From assembly GCA_027622555.1 (NCBI GenBank), contig JAQBYJ010000040.1:1-42964 (forward strand): 42,964 bases of DNA. Reading direction: 5' to 3'. The DNA is from Verrucomicrobiota bacterium (GTDB taxonomy: Bacteria; Verrucomicrobiota; Verrucomicrobiia; Opitutales; UBA2995). The notes under the pieces were generated by a model that saw only the letters and a list, made by a program, of their open reading frames with translations, was not told where the DNA came from and did no database searches. The position numbers and the translations under genes were made by a program. Positions 42,114 through 42,964 of this stretch are shown in pieces (the first letter of the stretch is position 1; every line of letters begins with the position of its first letter).

Positions 42114-42964
42114 CTCGATTCAAAAAACGGAATTACCTCCCCGACCCATATACAGTATTCCGCTGCGGTCATCAATAAAGCCAAGGGTAAGGCCAGGAGA
42201 GGTCCTCGCGAAAGCTTCGACAACCCAGGAACAATCCAAGCCAGAAGCAGAAATCCCAATACTGAAAAAAAGTATCTTCCGTGCGTTCCTCTCAATTGGC
42301 CTTTTTCGTTACTAAGATTATATAATTTGAAAAATAAAATGAGTAGAAAGAACCCGCATACGAGTATGGATTCAAATTCAATTCTCTCTCTCCAATCACA
42401 GCAGGGTTTAGTGGTTAACCAAATCCGTGTGCTACCAAACGCAACCGCAAAAAGTATTGAAAACAGGCTGAGGTACAGGATCCACGAAACAAAGAAAGAC
42501 TCCGCGGAGAACAAATCGAACTGGTAAACTGCAACGCTGGTCAATCCTCCACCGACGAAAGAAAAAACAGCCGACTTTTTCCGAAAGAATTTGGACTCAA
42601 GAAACAAGAACCATAGACTTACTGTTCCAAGTAGTGTGACGAGTAACGCGTAGAGAAATTGATAAAAAAGTGGAAGGTGAAAGCTTGTGAGAATCAGGTC
42701 CTGCCCCGAGCCGTACCAACCGAATATCCCAAAAAAGGTTCCAAATAGCTGAGTGAAGAATGGATAGACTGTTAAAAACTCAATTACAGTAAAGTGGGTG
42801 GGTTGACCAGAGAGCTCGAAGTCAATATCGGCAGGCAACCCGTGACCAAGGATTATATAATTACGGATCACCCAACCAAGGAGCGGCAACCATGCCCAAC
42901 AGTTAAAGGATCGTAGATCATCGTAGCATGATCTATGTCCTTTGTTGAACAAGTCCGAGGAGTT
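42110..42964 (-). CDS. Polytopic membrane protein, DUF2142-like C-terminal part, continues beyond window
   Basis: The frame is open to the right edge, so at least 284 residues of the C-terminal part are seen; the N-terminus is outside. About seven hydrophobic helices are present, with a loop WVIRNYIILGHGLPA near the start and a late motif THGRYFFSVLGFLLLAW. The RN...G and GRYF features resemble DUF2142 family membrane proteins, which are often found in surface polysaccharide or glycosyltransferase loci. It overlaps by ATGA with the next gene. Function is unknown; flippase or lipid-linked glycosyltransferase roles are both possible. Confidence 0.75.
   Translation of the reverse strand, partial: NSSDLFNKGHRSCYDDLRSFNCWAWLPLLGWVIRNYIILGHGLPADIDFELSGQPTHFTVIEFLTVYPFFTQLFGTFFGIFGWYGSGQDLILTSFHLPLFYQFLYALLVTLLGTVSLWFLFLESKFFRKKSAVFSFVGGGLTSVAVYQFDLFSAESFFVSWILYLSLFSILFAVAFGSTRIWLTTKPCCDWRERIEFESILVCGFFLLILFFKLYNLSNEKGQLRGTHGRYFFSVLGFLLLAWIVPGLSKLSRGPLLALPLALLMTAAEYCIWVGEVIPFFESR

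Overview
The window looks like a stretch of chromosome from a marine Verrucomicrobiota, most likely class Opitutia (Puniceicoccales/Opitutales-like). This is an inference from gene content, not from a marker phylogeny. Pointers are a 1064-residue TonB receptor whose mature N-terminus carries the ELSPFTI...TLAGTR pattern that I associate with this group, a Tat-exported Gfo/Idh/MocA oxidoreductase, stand-alone prepilin-type proteins, a fused lipid A acyltransferase-glycosyltransferase, and a beta-propeller protein with a Verrucomicrobia-like C-terminal tail. Coding density is high, Shine-Dalgarno sequences are mostly weak, and I saw no tRNA, rRNA or CRISPR array.

Layout. 1-2190: end of an Omp85/BamA-TamA barrel (upstream frame broken or continued elsewhere), a tautomerase-fold protein, and a rhodanese-YceI fusion whose rhodanese cysteine is missing. 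2286-5326: tctC-tctB-tctA tripartite tricarboxylate transporter operon. 5327-5678: a gene-free stretch with palindromic repeats. 5679-7950: two tandem paralogous exported proteins of unknown function, then a DksA/TraR zinc-finger protein. 8036-14181: a sugar-type module with a TonB receptor and a divergent LacI regulator, followed by a Gfo/Idh/MocA enzyme. 14310-19897: subtilase, acyltransferase-GT9 fusion, histone-deacetylase-like amidohydrolase, SAM methyltransferase and a small exported protein. 19916-24853 (minus): two pseudopilin genes followed 12 bp later by a fused 5-oxoprolinase/hydantoinase. 25109-28829: a short, unusual Rho, a 584-residue protein of unknown function, and hisF. 28873-31353: znuA-znuC-znuB metal ABC transporter. 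31365-34481 (minus): a compact operon of an APH-fold kinase, an enolase homologue with a changed active site, and a di-iron membrane hydroxylase. 34482-37700: an island of foreign and mobile DNA, with a possible MITE, an AT-rich Bacteroidetes-style leucine-rich-repeat gene, a 53-bp duplicated tail of that gene, and an IS3-family element. 37701-40578: an SBBP beta-propeller protein next to the IS and an exported epoxide-hydrolase-like enzyme. 40612-42964 (minus): a partial polytopic membrane protein, a second membrane protein with a duplicated extracytoplasmic domain, and a 56-residue serine-hydrolase remnant, with stop and start codons overlapping at both junctions.

The best candidate for an undescribed system is the kinase/enolase-like/hydroxylase operon (31365-34481). 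The enolase homologue keeps the metal ligands and the catalytic lysine but has Ala in place of the substrate-binding His and Asp in place of a catalytic-loop Glu, so it probably acts on something other than 2-phosphoglycerate, plausibly a product of the neighbouring kinase. The tandem exported paralogues (5679-7547) and the unusual Rho (25109-26233) are the next most interesting.
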